Origin: Tannerella sp.
Lineage (GTDB): Bacteria > Bacteroidota > Bacteroidia > Bacteroidales > Tannerellaceae
Direction: 5' to 3'
Assembly (NCBI GenBank): GCA_031267485.1
Contig: JAIRYY010000102.1
Span: forward strand, 1 to 5,883
Length of the DNA: 5,883 nt
Shown: positions 1 to 5,752 of the stretch, in pieces
Numbering within the stretch: the stretch's first letter is position 1
How the letters are laid out: every line of letters begins with the position of its first letter
Notes under the pieces: generated by a model
Seen by the model: only the letters and a program-made list of their open reading frames with translations
Told to the model about the DNA's origin: nothing
The model's database searches: none
Program-made: the position numbers and the translations under genes

Positions 1-138
1 CAGGCGCTGGAACAAATCAACGCAAAAGATTACCTGATACCTTTCACCGCGAGCGGCAAACAGTTGGCGAAAATCGGCGTGGAGTTCGGCGAAACCGAGC
101 GCGGCATCAAGCGCTGGGCCGTCGAAATCAGTGATTAG
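1..138 (+). CDS. C-terminal fragment of an AAA-ATPase-like / PD-(D/E)XK nuclease family protein
   Basis: The open frame enters from the left edge and ends at TAG 136-138, leaving 45 residues. The visible tail reads ALEQINAKDY, then an aromatic/Pro stretch, SGKQLAKIGVEFG and finally ERGIKRWAVE. This spacing of ALxQI..K.Y, GK...KIGV.F and R.I..W is what I know from the C-terminal nuclease-like domain (PDDEXK_9) of the large AAA-ATPase-like family that is highly multiplied in Bacteroidota genomes. The ATPase part and the catalytic residues are outside the window, so activity cannot be judged. The cellular role of this family is not well established. The last three codons and the stop (ATC AGT GAT TAG) lie at the edge of or within a 7-bp tandem repeat, so the repeat has supplied the end of the protein. 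Family call by remembered pattern only; no search was run. Confidence 0.68.
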   Translation, partial: QALEQINAKDYLIPFTASGKQLAKIGVEFGETERGIKRWAVEISD

Positions 139-178
139 TGATTAGTGATTAGTGGTTAATGATTAATGATTAATGACC
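130..178. repeat. Seven-unit 7-bp tandem repeat (AGTGATT/AATGATT)
   Basis: Seven head-to-tail units of 7 bp: three of AGTGATT (130-150), one AGTGGTT (151-157), two AATGATT (158-171) and a final AATGACC (172-178). The array begins inside the upstream coding sequence and contains its TAG stop; the same repeat offers further stops in line. A further GATTAGTGAT occurs at 210-219, beyond the hairpin at 182-206, so the hairpin appears to sit within the array or to have been inserted into it. The gradual shift from G to A at the first base of the unit suggests local duplication followed by point change. Confidence 0.85.
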
Positions 179-181
179 TGT

Positions 182-206
182 AGGGGTGCCCCTTGTGGGT
201 ACCCCT
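182..206. repeat. Short GC-rich stem-loop (REP-like), inside the 7-bp repeat region
   Basis: AGGGGTGCCC (182-191) pairs with GGGTACCCCT (197-206) around the loop CTTGT, giving ten pairs including one G-T wobble. There is no T-run after it on either strand, so it is not a normal intrinsic terminator. It is flanked on both sides by AGTGATT-type sequence (130-178 and 210-219). From general experience, GGGGTxCCC hairpins like this occur as dispersed intergenic repeats in Bacteroidota; only one copy is visible here, so the dispersed status is an inference. Confidence 0.6.
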
Positions 207-219
207 CGCGATTAGTGAT

Positions 220-358
220 GGCTGCAGTTAAATTTCGTATTGTCAGTTTACCCGTCAGGACATTCATATCAATAGAAAAAACGGTTAAACCCGTCGGGGC
301 TGTCCCGAAAGTCGCGTTTCTTCGTCAAGTTATTTTTAGACAACTCCTAAATAAACAG
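220..358. other. Intergenic stretch without a recognised gene
   Basis: No credible coding sequence. The + strand frame that runs across 173-484 passes through the tandem repeat, two hairpins and the CGTCATTGC element and has no family resemblance. The one notable piece is a small hairpin, TCGGG (294-298) with CCCGA (304-308). It is part of GGGGCTGTCCCGAAAGTC (296-313), which resembles the terminal inverted repeats of IS1182-type insertion sequences. No partner end and no transposase remnant is seen, so a mobile origin is only a possibility. Confidence 0.45.
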
Positions 359-367
359 AATCCCTTC

Positions 368-393
368 TCCCTTTTCGGGGAAAAGGGATTTTT
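368..393 (+). terminator. Intrinsic terminator-like hairpin with T5 tail
   Basis: TCCCTTTT (368-375) pairs with AAAAGGGA (381-388) around a CGGGG loop, followed by TTTTT (389-393). This is the form of a + strand intrinsic terminator. A competing outer pairing of AATCCCTT (359-366) with AAGGGATT (383-390) is also possible. The nearest + strand gene ends 230 bases upstream at 138, so it would stop readthrough from that gene across the repeat region, or it is left over from a lost gene. No matching T-run exists for minus-strand transcripts. Confidence 0.5.
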
Positions 394-400
394 ATCCGGC

Positions 401-582
401 TTATACTTCACGCGGGATATTTTTGTGCATTGTATTTTCTCCGTCATTGCGAACGAAGTGAAGCAATCCAGGCACAGGCGATGACCCGGATTGCTTCGGG
501 CTGCGCCCTCGCAATGACGACGGGGAGAAAGAACGCCACGACGATGAAAGCAATGCACATAACCATGCCGCGTGAAGTATAA
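401..582. repeat. Long nested imperfect palindrome around a CGTCATTGCGA element
   Basis: Outer arms 401-432 and 551-582 are inverted copies matching at 28 of 32 positions, with exact 15-base ends (TTATACTTCACGCGG, 401-415 against 568-582) and exact 9-base inner parts (TGTGCATTG, 424-432 against 551-559). Further in, TTTCTCC/GGAGAAA pair loosely. Then CGTCATTGCGA (442-452) pairs with TCGCAATGACG (509-519), and AAGCAATCC (461-469) with GGATTGCTT (488-496). GGGC TGC GCCC (498-508) is a small hairpin of its own in one arm. The core belongs to a type of dispersed intergenic repeat seen in many bacteria, whose translations give false short proteins with strings such as IASEAKQS. It lies between convergent genes, where such elements usually sit, and its transcript would be highly structured. 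Confidence 0.75.
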
Positions 583-608
583 AAAGAGACCCTGTTCATT
601 TCGCCTGT

Positions 609-1241
609 CTAAAAGGCATATCCGACACGCAGGGAAGCGGTATATTCCAGCGCCGATTTTTTCATGTTCACTTCCTTGGGAGTAAAATATCTTCCCCAGC
701 CGATACCCGCGCCGGCTTCAATTCCCCAGTGTTTGCAAAACTCGTAGCGATAGCCGATGCCCGGTATGACTTTCAATTCGGACCGGGGAGCAATCCATTT
801 TGCAAAAGGTTCACTTTCCAGCGTCACGGGAAGTACGGCATACAGATTCCCCCAGAACGGAAAACCCGGCAGCAGATAATAACGCAACTCCGCGCTGACG
901 GACAGGCCGGATAACACTGAATTTTCGGAGGTGGAAGCATACAAATCCTGATAACTCCCCGTTTCATCAAAAAATCCTTTCATTTCGTTTCTGCGAACGG
1001 GAGTCAGATTCAACCCCGCTCCGAATCTGGCAAAAAGACGGTCGGATTTCAAAGGAACTTGCGTATAAAATCCGATATAGCCCGAAAAGGCGGGAGAATT
1101 ATATGCGGACGCGGCATCTACCTTTTTGGCGGAACCTGCTATTTCCAGTCCGAACCTAGGCGTCAATGTCTGCGAAAATGCTGAAACACTAATGAATAAT
1201 AATGCAAAAAATGCGCTTGTTAAAATAATGTTTTTGTTCAT
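609..1241 (-). CDS. Small outer-membrane beta-barrel protein (porin-family-like), exported
   Basis: A 210-residue protein from ATG at 1241 to TAG at 609. The first 23 residues form a signal peptide: NK at the start, a hydrophobic run at about 5-22 and a probable cut after AFS with Gln24 first, a common Bacteroidota type. The mature part alternates polar and hydrophobic residues and is rich in Gly and aromatics. Examples are GYIGFYTQV (54-62), FARFGAGLNL (70-79), AELRYYLLP (117-125), GIGYRYEF (161-168) and WGIEAGAGIGWGRYF (172-186). It ends in GYAF, with the terminal Phe typical of barrels recognised by BamA. The size suits an eight-stranded barrel such as the OMP_b-brl families. No catalytic motif, peptidoglycan-binding domain or plug is visible, so its cargo or role is unknown. 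It lies downstream of secDF in the same direction but beyond a terminator, so it probably has its own promoter. No Shine-Dalgarno sequence is seen; the region before the start is A/T-rich. CGTCATTGC repeats flank it on both sides. Confidence 0.8.
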   Translation of the reverse strand: MNKNIILTSAFFALLFISVSAFSQTLTPRFGLEIAGSAKKVDAASAYNSPAFSGYIGFYTQVPLKSDRLFARFGAGLNLTPVRRNEMKGFFDETGSYQDLYASTSENSVLSGLSVSAELRYYLLPGFPFWGNLYAVLPVTLESEPFAKWIAPRSELKVIPGIGYRYEFCKHWGIEAGAGIGWGRYFTPKEVNMKKSALEYTASLRVGYAF

Positions 1242-1305
1242 AGATAACTTTTTTAATTGATTAATTTATTTATCAAAGGAACCATAGCCGTACAAAGGGG
1301 GCTAT

Positions 1306-1381
1306 CCCTCCGTCGCCGGCGGGGAACGAAGCAATCCGGATTACGCCTCTTCACTTCGTTCGCAATGACGGGGCAGGGAGG
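1306..1381. repeat. Second CGTCATTGCGA-type palindromic element, inverted relative to the first
   Basis: Positions 1349-1371 are the exact reverse complement of 441-463 (23 bases), and CGAAGCAATCCGG (1327-1339) is the exact reverse complement of 486-498. The unit can fold: CCCTCC (1306-1311) with GGGAGG (1376-1381), CGTC (1311-1314) with GACG (1367-1370), GAACGAAG (1324-1331) with CTTCGTTC (1354-1361), and AATCCGGATT (1333-1342) is itself palindromic. Its core differs from the first copy, so the two copies share ends but have diverged or recombined inside. It lies between the barrel gene and the secDF terminator. Confidence 0.75.
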
Positions 1382-1418
1382 GTTTGCCGGGTCACATCTG
1401 CCACTTACTTATATAGCC

Positions 1419-1464
1419 AAAAAAACAGCCTGTCTCGCCAACGCGGGAACAGGCCGTTTTTTTT
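1419..1464. terminator. Two-way intrinsic terminator after secDF
   Basis: GCCTGT (1428-1433) pairs with ACAGGC (1449-1454), with a further inner CGC/GCG pairing across a short loop. The stem is flanked by A7 at 1419-1425 and T8 at 1457-1464. Read on the minus strand it follows the secDF stop by about 30 bases and is followed by seven T residues, so it should end the secDF transcript before the barrel gene. Read on the plus strand it has eight T residues and could also stop transcripts running toward secDF. Confidence 0.8.
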
Positions 1465-1483
1465 CACCGTGCAGGCGGGACGT

Positions 1484-4400
1484 TTACCTTTTGACAGCGA
1501 CCGGCTCCGGTACGACGCCACTCTTTGCCATGCGGGCTTTCTGTATTTCGTAGGCAATGGGCGTTGCGACGAATAAGGTGGAATAAGTTCCGATAAGCAC
1601 ACCCAGCATGATGGCAAAGGTGAAACTGCGTATCGTAACGCCGCCAAGCAGGAAGATGCACAGCACAACGACAAAGGTTGACAGCGTCGTATTGAACGTA
1701 CGCGACAGGGTAGAATTGAGCGCGTCGTTAATAACCTGGTAACGGTCGCGTTTGGGATAGTCCCGTATCGTCTCGCGGATACGGTCGAACACAACCACCG
1801 TATCGTTGATGGAATAGCCGATTACCGTCAGGATGGCGGCAATAAACGTCTGATCCACCTCCATCGAGAATGGCAGAATCTTCCAGAACAGCGTGTAGAA
1901 CGCGATGATGCACAAGGTGGTAACAAATACCGATATAAATACGCCGATGGAGAATCCCCAGTCGCGGAAACGGGCCAGAATGTATATCGCCATACCGAAC
2001 ATGGCAATGATAACCGCCCAGACGGCGCTGGTCTTTATGTCGTCCGCCATACTCGGCCCCACTTTCTGCGAACTCTGTATGTATTGATCTGTAAACTGCT
2101 GCAGCGTAGTCTCCGGAGGCAGTATACTCTTCACTCCTTCATATAACCTGGCATTGATTTCTTCGTCAACAGCCGAGTTATTATCCAGGATTTTATAGTT
2201 GGTAGATATGCGCACCTTGTTGGCCGTCCCAATCGTTATGACGCTGACCGAACCGTCCAGCTGTTCGTCAAGGGCATTGCGAAGCTCGTCCGTTTGGACA
2301 TCCTGATCGAAACGAACCACATAATTGCGTCCGCCGGTGAAGTCAATACCGCTGTTCAGTCCCACGGTCATCATCGATATGCCACCAAGAACAACGATAA
2401 CCACCGGAATGAGATACCCCGTTTTCCGTCTGCCGAGGAAATTGAAATTCGGGTTTACCAGGAAATTCCGGGAAAGCCGGGTTGTAAACGTCAGATTCCG
2501 GATTTTATCTTTTGCAAGCAACCATTCATAAACAATGCGCGTCAGGAACACGGCAGTAAGGAAAGAAGCCGCAATACCGATCAACAGCGTCCAGGCAAAA
2601 CCCTTGATCGGGCCGGTACCGAATATGAACAGCACAAATCCTGCAATCATGGTCGTCAGGTTGGCGTCGAAGATGGCCGAAAAGGCGTTTCCGTAACCGT
2701 CGGCAAGCGCCCGGGCAAGCTGTTTGCCCGAACGCAGTTCCTCTTTGGTTCGCTCGTATATCAGCACGTTCGCATCGACTGCCATGCCAAGGGTAAGCAC
2801 CATACCGGCAATACCCGGCAGTGTAAGCACGGCCTTGAACGAAACGAGAATACCCATTGTGAAGAAGATGTTCAGCACCAGAGCGCCGTTGACTATCATT
2901 CCGGGGAGGAATCCGTAAATCGCGCACATGTAAGCCATCAATACGACTAACGCAACGATGAATGAAATGATACCGGCATTAATGGCTTCCTGTCCGAGCG
3001 ACGGGCCGACGATGTCTTCCTGCACGATGTCAACCGAAGCCGCCATTTTACCCGATTTCAGCACATTCGCCAAGTCCTTGGCCTCCTCGACCGAGAAATG
3101 TCCGGTAATCTGCGAACGTCCGCCCGTAATTTCCGCCTGCACGGTCGGTGCGGAATACACCAGGTTGTCCAGGACAATCGCCACGTTCTTGCCCATATTC
3201 TCTTTCGTAAGACGCGCCCACGCTTTCGCTCCTTCGGCGTTCATCGACATGCTTACGACCTGCTCCGCGCGCGACATCATATCCTGTGAAAAATCGGCAT
3301 TGGCATCGGTCACCACATCGCCGCTCAAGGCTGCCGACCCGTCACGGTTCGTGACTTTCAGGGCATACAGGTCAAAATACTGTTCATTCGCGTCGCGCGA
3401 TTTTACCGCCCACCTGAATATGACATTGTTGGGCAACACTTCCTTAATCTGTTTCATATTCAGCAAGCTGTCAACCTTCGCCATATCCTGTTTGGCTGCA
3501 ACACCGACGATCGCCCCCGGGATAAGCTGTCCGTTGTACGTATTGGGAATAAGCACGGAGAACAGCGGATTTTGCCGGGCCAGCTCCTCGTCGGACTGTG
3601 TTGCGTCCTGGTTATCAACGCTAAACTGATCCAGGGAATCCGTTTCGGAAGTAATATCCGCAAGCGCATCCGTTACGTTTTCCGGATTTGCTTCGGGCGT
3701 TTCCGCGGGATTGTTTTCCGCGGCCGGAACAGCCGTTTCGCCGGAATCTTCCGTCTCGGCCGAGGCGTCAATCCGGTCGGCCTCAATACGCGCCAGAATG
3801 GAATTGGCCTCGCTCAGCTGCTGATACAGCTGCGCGAAATCATGCGTTTCCCAAAATTCCAGGTTCGCGCTGCCCTGAAGCAGCTTGCGCACACGTTCAG
3901 GCTCTTTCACGCCCGGCAGTTCGACAAGAATACGGCCGTCCGTTTCGAGGCGCTGTATGTTCGGCGATACCACGCCGAAACGGTCTATACGCGTGCGCAA
4001 TACATTAAATGAATTGTCAATGGCGCTTTGCAGCTCGCCGCGCAACACCGAAACAACCTGATCGTCCGTACTCTGGGGCGTGATTTTATCCTTCAGGTCG
4101 AATGTGCTGAAAATAGCCGACAGACGCGCTCCCGGATCAATCCGTTTATATTCCTCCACAAACAGTTCAATAAAACCCCTCTGGCTCGTTGACTGACGCG
4201 CATAAGCCGCATCAAGAGCCTTATTGAAGTTTTCATCCTTGTTGCTGTTTGACAGTGAACGGATAACATCCGCCACGTTCAACTCGAGAACAACGTTCAT
4301 ACCGCCTTTCAGGTCAAGACCTAAAGTGATTTCATTTTCACGACACTCTTTCAGTGTGTAACCCAGCCATACTTTTTCGTTGGCAAGAGAATCCAGATAT

Positions 4401-4543
4401 GCGTTCTCTTTCGCCGTTTCTCCATTTGCATAAACTGCCGCCCTGCTGCTGTATTTATTTGTCACAAATGAAAATGACAAATAGAAAATGCACACTAATG
4501 CCAGCAAAATCGCAAATACTCTTACAAATCCTTTGTTTTGCAT
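1484..4543 (-). CDS. secDF: Protein translocase subunit SecDF (fused SecD and SecF)
   Basis: A 1019-residue inner-membrane protein that uses the proton gradient to help SecYEG-exported proteins leave on the outer side. The SecD half has a first membrane helix at about 9-28, the conserved LGLDLKGGMN at 74-83, the large P1 periplasmic domain, and a five-helix block at about 523-675 with GMAVDANVLIYER (586-598). The SecF half starts with a helix at about 708-728, then GIDFTGGRN (732-740), a second periplasmic domain, and a five-helix block at about 840-998 with GYSINDTVVVFDRIRE (909-924). Asp590, Asp914 and Arg948 fall where the proton-relay residues of characterised SecDF lie, so it should be active. 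Full-length fusion is normal for Bacteroidota. The P1 region carries an acidic low-complexity insert at 258-322 (19 Asp/Glu, no Lys/Arg). The start at 4543 is supported by the helix right after it and by a -7 box about 60 bases upstream. It appears to be transcribed alone. Confidence 0.97.
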   Translation of the reverse strand: MQNKGFVRVFAILLALVCIFYLSFSFVTNKYSSRAAVYANGETAKENAYLDSLANEKVWLGYTLKECRENEITLGLDLKGGMNVVLELNVADVIRSLSNSNKDENFNKALDAAYARQSTSQRGFIELFVEEYKRIDPGARLSAIFSTFDLKDKITPQSTDDQVVSVLRGELQSAIDNSFNVLRTRIDRFGVVSPNIQRLETDGRILVELPGVKEPERVRKLLQGSANLEFWETHDFAQLYQQLSEANSILARIEADRIDASAETEDSGETAVPAAENNPAETPEANPENVTDALADITSETDSLDQFSVDNQDATQSDEELARQNPLFSVLIPNTYNGQLIPGAIVGVAAKQDMAKVDSLLNMKQIKEVLPNNVIFRWAVKSRDANEQYFDLYALKVTNRDGSAALSGDVVTDANADFSQDMMSRAEQVVSMSMNAEGAKAWARLTKENMGKNVAIVLDNLVYSAPTVQAEITGGRSQITGHFSVEEAKDLANVLKSGKMAASVDIVQEDIVGPSLGQEAINAGIISFIVALVVLMAYMCAIYGFLPGMIVNGALVLNIFFTMGILVSFKAVLTLPGIAGMVLTLGMAVDANVLIYERTKEELRSGKQLARALADGYGNAFSAIFDANLTTMIAGFVLFIFGTGPIKGFAWTLLIGIAASFLTAVFLTRIVYEWLLAKDKIRNLTFTTRLSRNFLVNPNFNFLGRRKTGYLIPVVIVVLGGISMMTVGLNSGIDFTGGRNYVVRFDQDVQTDELRNALDEQLDGSVSVITIGTANKVRISTNYKILDNNSAVDEEINARLYEGVKSILPPETTLQQFTDQYIQSSQKVGPSMADDIKTSAVWAVIIAMFGMAIYILARFRDWGFSIGVFISVFVTTLCIIAFYTLFWKILPFSMEVDQTFIAAILTVIGYSINDTVVVFDRIRETIRDYPKRDRYQVINDALNSTLSRTFNTTLSTFVVVLCIFLLGGVTIRSFTFAIMLGVLIGTYSTLFVATPIAYEIQKARMAKSGVVPEPVAVKR

Positions 4544-4601
4544 TGATTTTCAATATGTTTATATTATTAATTTAATTTATACTTCTAATTTTTTCAGGGT
4601 G

Positions 4602-4629
4602 CAAAGATAGACTATTTTTCGTTGCAAAA
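4602..4629 (-). promoter_or_regulatory. secDF promoter, Bacteroidota type
   Basis: On the minus strand TATCTTTG (4609 to 4602) is a perfect match to the Bacteroidota -7 box TAnnTTTG. A TTTTGC (4629 to 4624) upstream resembles the -33 TTTG, although the 15-base spacing is shorter than the usual 19-21. Transcription would start near 4597, giving an A/T-rich leader of roughly 55 bases and no Shine-Dalgarno sequence. Confidence 0.7.
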
Positions 4630-4663
4630 TAGATTTTTACGCATTTTTTTTAATTATATCTGC

Positions 4664-4675
4664 ACGGATATCCGT
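4664..4675. promoter_or_regulatory. Perfect 12-bp palindrome, possible operator
   Basis: ACGGATATCCGT is an exact palindrome lying between the two divergent promoters, about 35 bases upstream of the secDF -33 region and about 20 bases upstream of the esterase -7 box. The position suits a dimeric regulator acting on the esterase promoter. No known regulator is matched, and a 12-bp palindrome can arise by chance. Confidence 0.3.
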
Positions 4676-4693
4676 TTAATGAAATTTTTCACG

Positions 4694-4701
4694 TAAGTTT
4701 G
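4694..4701 (+). promoter_or_regulatory. Likely esterase promoter -7 box
   Basis: TAAGTTTG matches TAnnTTTG exactly and would give a leader of about 43 bases before the ATG at 4749. The -33 element is poor (GTTTAA at 4674-4679, short spacing), which is common for regulated promoters. A second perfect box lies closer to the gene at 4736-4743, so the real start site is uncertain. Confidence 0.5.
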
Positions 4702-4735
4702 TCGCGAAAATAATCCTGAATTTTAAACAAATCTA

Positions 4736-4743
4736 TACATTTG
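4736..4743 (+). promoter_or_regulatory. Alternative esterase -7 box next to the start codon
   Basis: TACATTTG also fits TAnnTTTG exactly, but ends only five bases before the ATG at 4749. If used, the transcript would begin at or almost at the start codon and be leaderless. No TTTG lies at the usual -33 distance, so the upstream box at 4694 is preferred. Confidence 0.3.
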
Positions 4744-4748
4744 TCGCT

Positions 4749-5582
4749 ATGAAAAAGTTTCTTTTTTTGCTGCTTATCGGCATCCGTTGCGTTGACATTT
4801 CCGCACAACAGGTAGATACCGTCGAGGTTTTAAGCCATTCGATGAACGCGGTAATAAAAAATATCGTAATCCTTCCCGCCGGTTATGACGGCAAAACGGA
4901 CTTTCCCGTGCTGTATTTACTCCACGGATACGGCGGGAACCATACGTCGTGGATGCAGATAAAACCCGGGCTTCCCGGCCTCGCGACTCAGTACGGCATG
5001 ATTATCGTATGCCCCGACGGGAAAAATTCCTGGTACTGGGACAGCCCCGTAAATCCGAAAATAAAATACGAAACTTATGTATCCGCAGAACTGGTTCACT
5101 ATATGGATGATAACTACAAAACACGGAAAGACGGATCTGGCCGCGCCATAACGGGTCTCAGCATGGGCGGCCACGGAGGATTGTGGCTCGGCATACGCCA
5201 TCAGGACGTGTTCGGCGCATGCGGCGCTACAAGCGGCGGGGTGGACATCCGCCCTTTCCCCGGCAACTGGGAGATGAAAGACGCCCTGGGAGACTATGAC
5301 AAAAACCGCGAACGCTGGGATCATCACACGGTCATCAATCAGTTGCATCTTGTCAAAGAGGGACTTGCCATCATCGTGGACTGCGGGACGGAAGATTTTT
5401 TTCATGAAGTCAACGAAAGCCTCCACCGTGAAATGCTATACCATCATATAAAGCATGATTATATTTCCCGTCCGGGCGTGCATAACGGAGCATATTGGAG
5501 CAACTCCATAGAATACCAACTTTTATTTTTCAGCAGATTTTTCAGGGAAAACGCGCCCATGCCTGTCGATATTACGCGATGA
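4749..5582 (+). CDS. Secreted esterase D / feruloyl-acetyl esterase-like alpha/beta hydrolase
   Basis: A 277-residue protein with a signal peptide (MKKFLFLLLIGI, likely cut after ISA at residue 19; Cys14 does not sit in a lipobox). The rest is a serine esterase of the esterase D family (Pfam PF00756), which includes feruloyl and acetylxylan esterases, S-formylglutathione hydrolases and mycolyltransferases. Visible landmarks in order are PVLYLLHGYGG (53-63, oxyanion-side loop), GMIIVCPDG (83-91), the nucleophile elbow GLSMGG with Ser138, CGTEDFF (212-218) with the probable acid Asp216, and GVHNGAYW (243-250) with the probable base His245. The triad is complete and the length is normal for a single-domain member, so it should be active in the periplasm or outside. 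Export argues against formylglutathione hydrolase and for an ester of plant cell wall or another polymer, but the substrate cannot be read from the sequence. No carbohydrate-binding domain or glycoside hydrolase neighbour is in view. Divergent from secDF; single gene as far as seen. Confidence 0.88.
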   Translation: MKKFLFLLLIGIRCVDISAQQVDTVEVLSHSMNAVIKNIVILPAGYDGKTDFPVLYLLHGYGGNHTSWMQIKPGLPGLATQYGMIIVCPDGKNSWYWDSPVNPKIKYETYVSAELVHYMDDNYKTRKDGSGRAITGLSMGGHGGLWLGIRHQDVFGACGATSGGVDIRPFPGNWEMKDALGDYDKNRERWDHHTVINQLHLVKEGLAIIVDCGTEDFFHEVNESLHREMLYHHIKHDYISRPGVHNGAYWSNSIEYQLLFFSRFFRENAPMPVDITR

Positions 5583-5700
5583 AAAATCATTGAATAATCA
5601 ATGCGGTCAAATGCACCCATTCCGAATCAATTTTTAAAAAAAAACTAAAACACATGTTGTAAAACATATAAAAAACCAAATGCCCTATTAAAATAAGCCA
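5583..5700. other. AT-rich spacer after the esterase gene
   Basis: No gene is seen. A six-pair hairpin, CATTGA (5588-5593) with TCAATG (5598-5603) around ATAA, begins six bases after the esterase stop. It has no T-run, so it is at best a weak transcript end or 3' protector. A second weak hairpin, ATGTT/AACAT, lies at 5654-5667. Composition becomes clearly more A/T-rich here than in the esterase and secDF genes. Confidence 0.5.
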
Positions 5701-5708
5701 TATCTTTG
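5701..5708 (+). promoter_or_regulatory. Bacteroidota -7 box upstream of the AG-tract reading frame
   Basis: TATCTTTG is a perfect TAnnTTTG, identical to the secDF box. Transcription would start near 5712, leaving a leader of about 40 bases to the ATG at 5753. No TTTG is seen at the -33 position (ACCAAATG occupies it), so the promoter may be weak or need an activator. Confidence 0.55.
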
Positions 5709-5752
5709 CGGCGTGTTTTGAACATATAAACATCATATTTTAAATATACACT

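Noticed and set aside
130..219. CRISPR array
   Set aside because: The units are 7 bp and directly adjacent with no unique spacers, so this is a simple tandem repeat.
418..425. TATTTTTG, a match to the -7 promoter box on the plus strand
   Set aside because: No gene follows on the plus strand and the site lies inside the palindrome arm; a match of this short AT-rich pattern is expected by chance.
173..484. Plus-strand open frame of 103 codons
   Set aside because: It runs through the tandem repeat, the 182-206 hairpin, the 368-393 hairpin and the CGTCATTGC repeat. Its tail (VIANEVKQS) is the usual false translation of that repeat, and there is no family resemblance.
325..558. Minus-strand open frame of 77 codons
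   Set aside because: It covers the same palindromic repeat read from the other side (CEGAARSNPG and SFAMTE strings are repeat translations), with no promoter or start context.
569..611. Intrinsic terminator for the barrel gene
   Set aside because: Only a four-pair AGAC/GTCT stem precedes the T5 run on the minus strand, and it overlaps the stop codon. This is too weak to call; the palindrome beyond may end the transcript instead.
1257..1553. Plus-strand open frame of 98 codons
   Set aside because: It crosses the second CGTCATTGC element and the bidirectional terminator and then overlaps the 3' end of secDF in antisense.
2294..3629. Two plus-strand open frames of over 215 codons opposite secDF (2294-2950 and 2958-3629)
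   Set aside because: They are antisense to a complete and strongly conserved secDF. Their translations are of odd composition with no domain, as expected of shadow frames in GC-biased coding DNA.
4917..5426. Minus-strand open frame of 169 codons opposite the esterase
   Set aside because: It lies wholly within the esterase gene, which has a complete catalytic triad and signal peptide. The antisense product has no recognisable feature.
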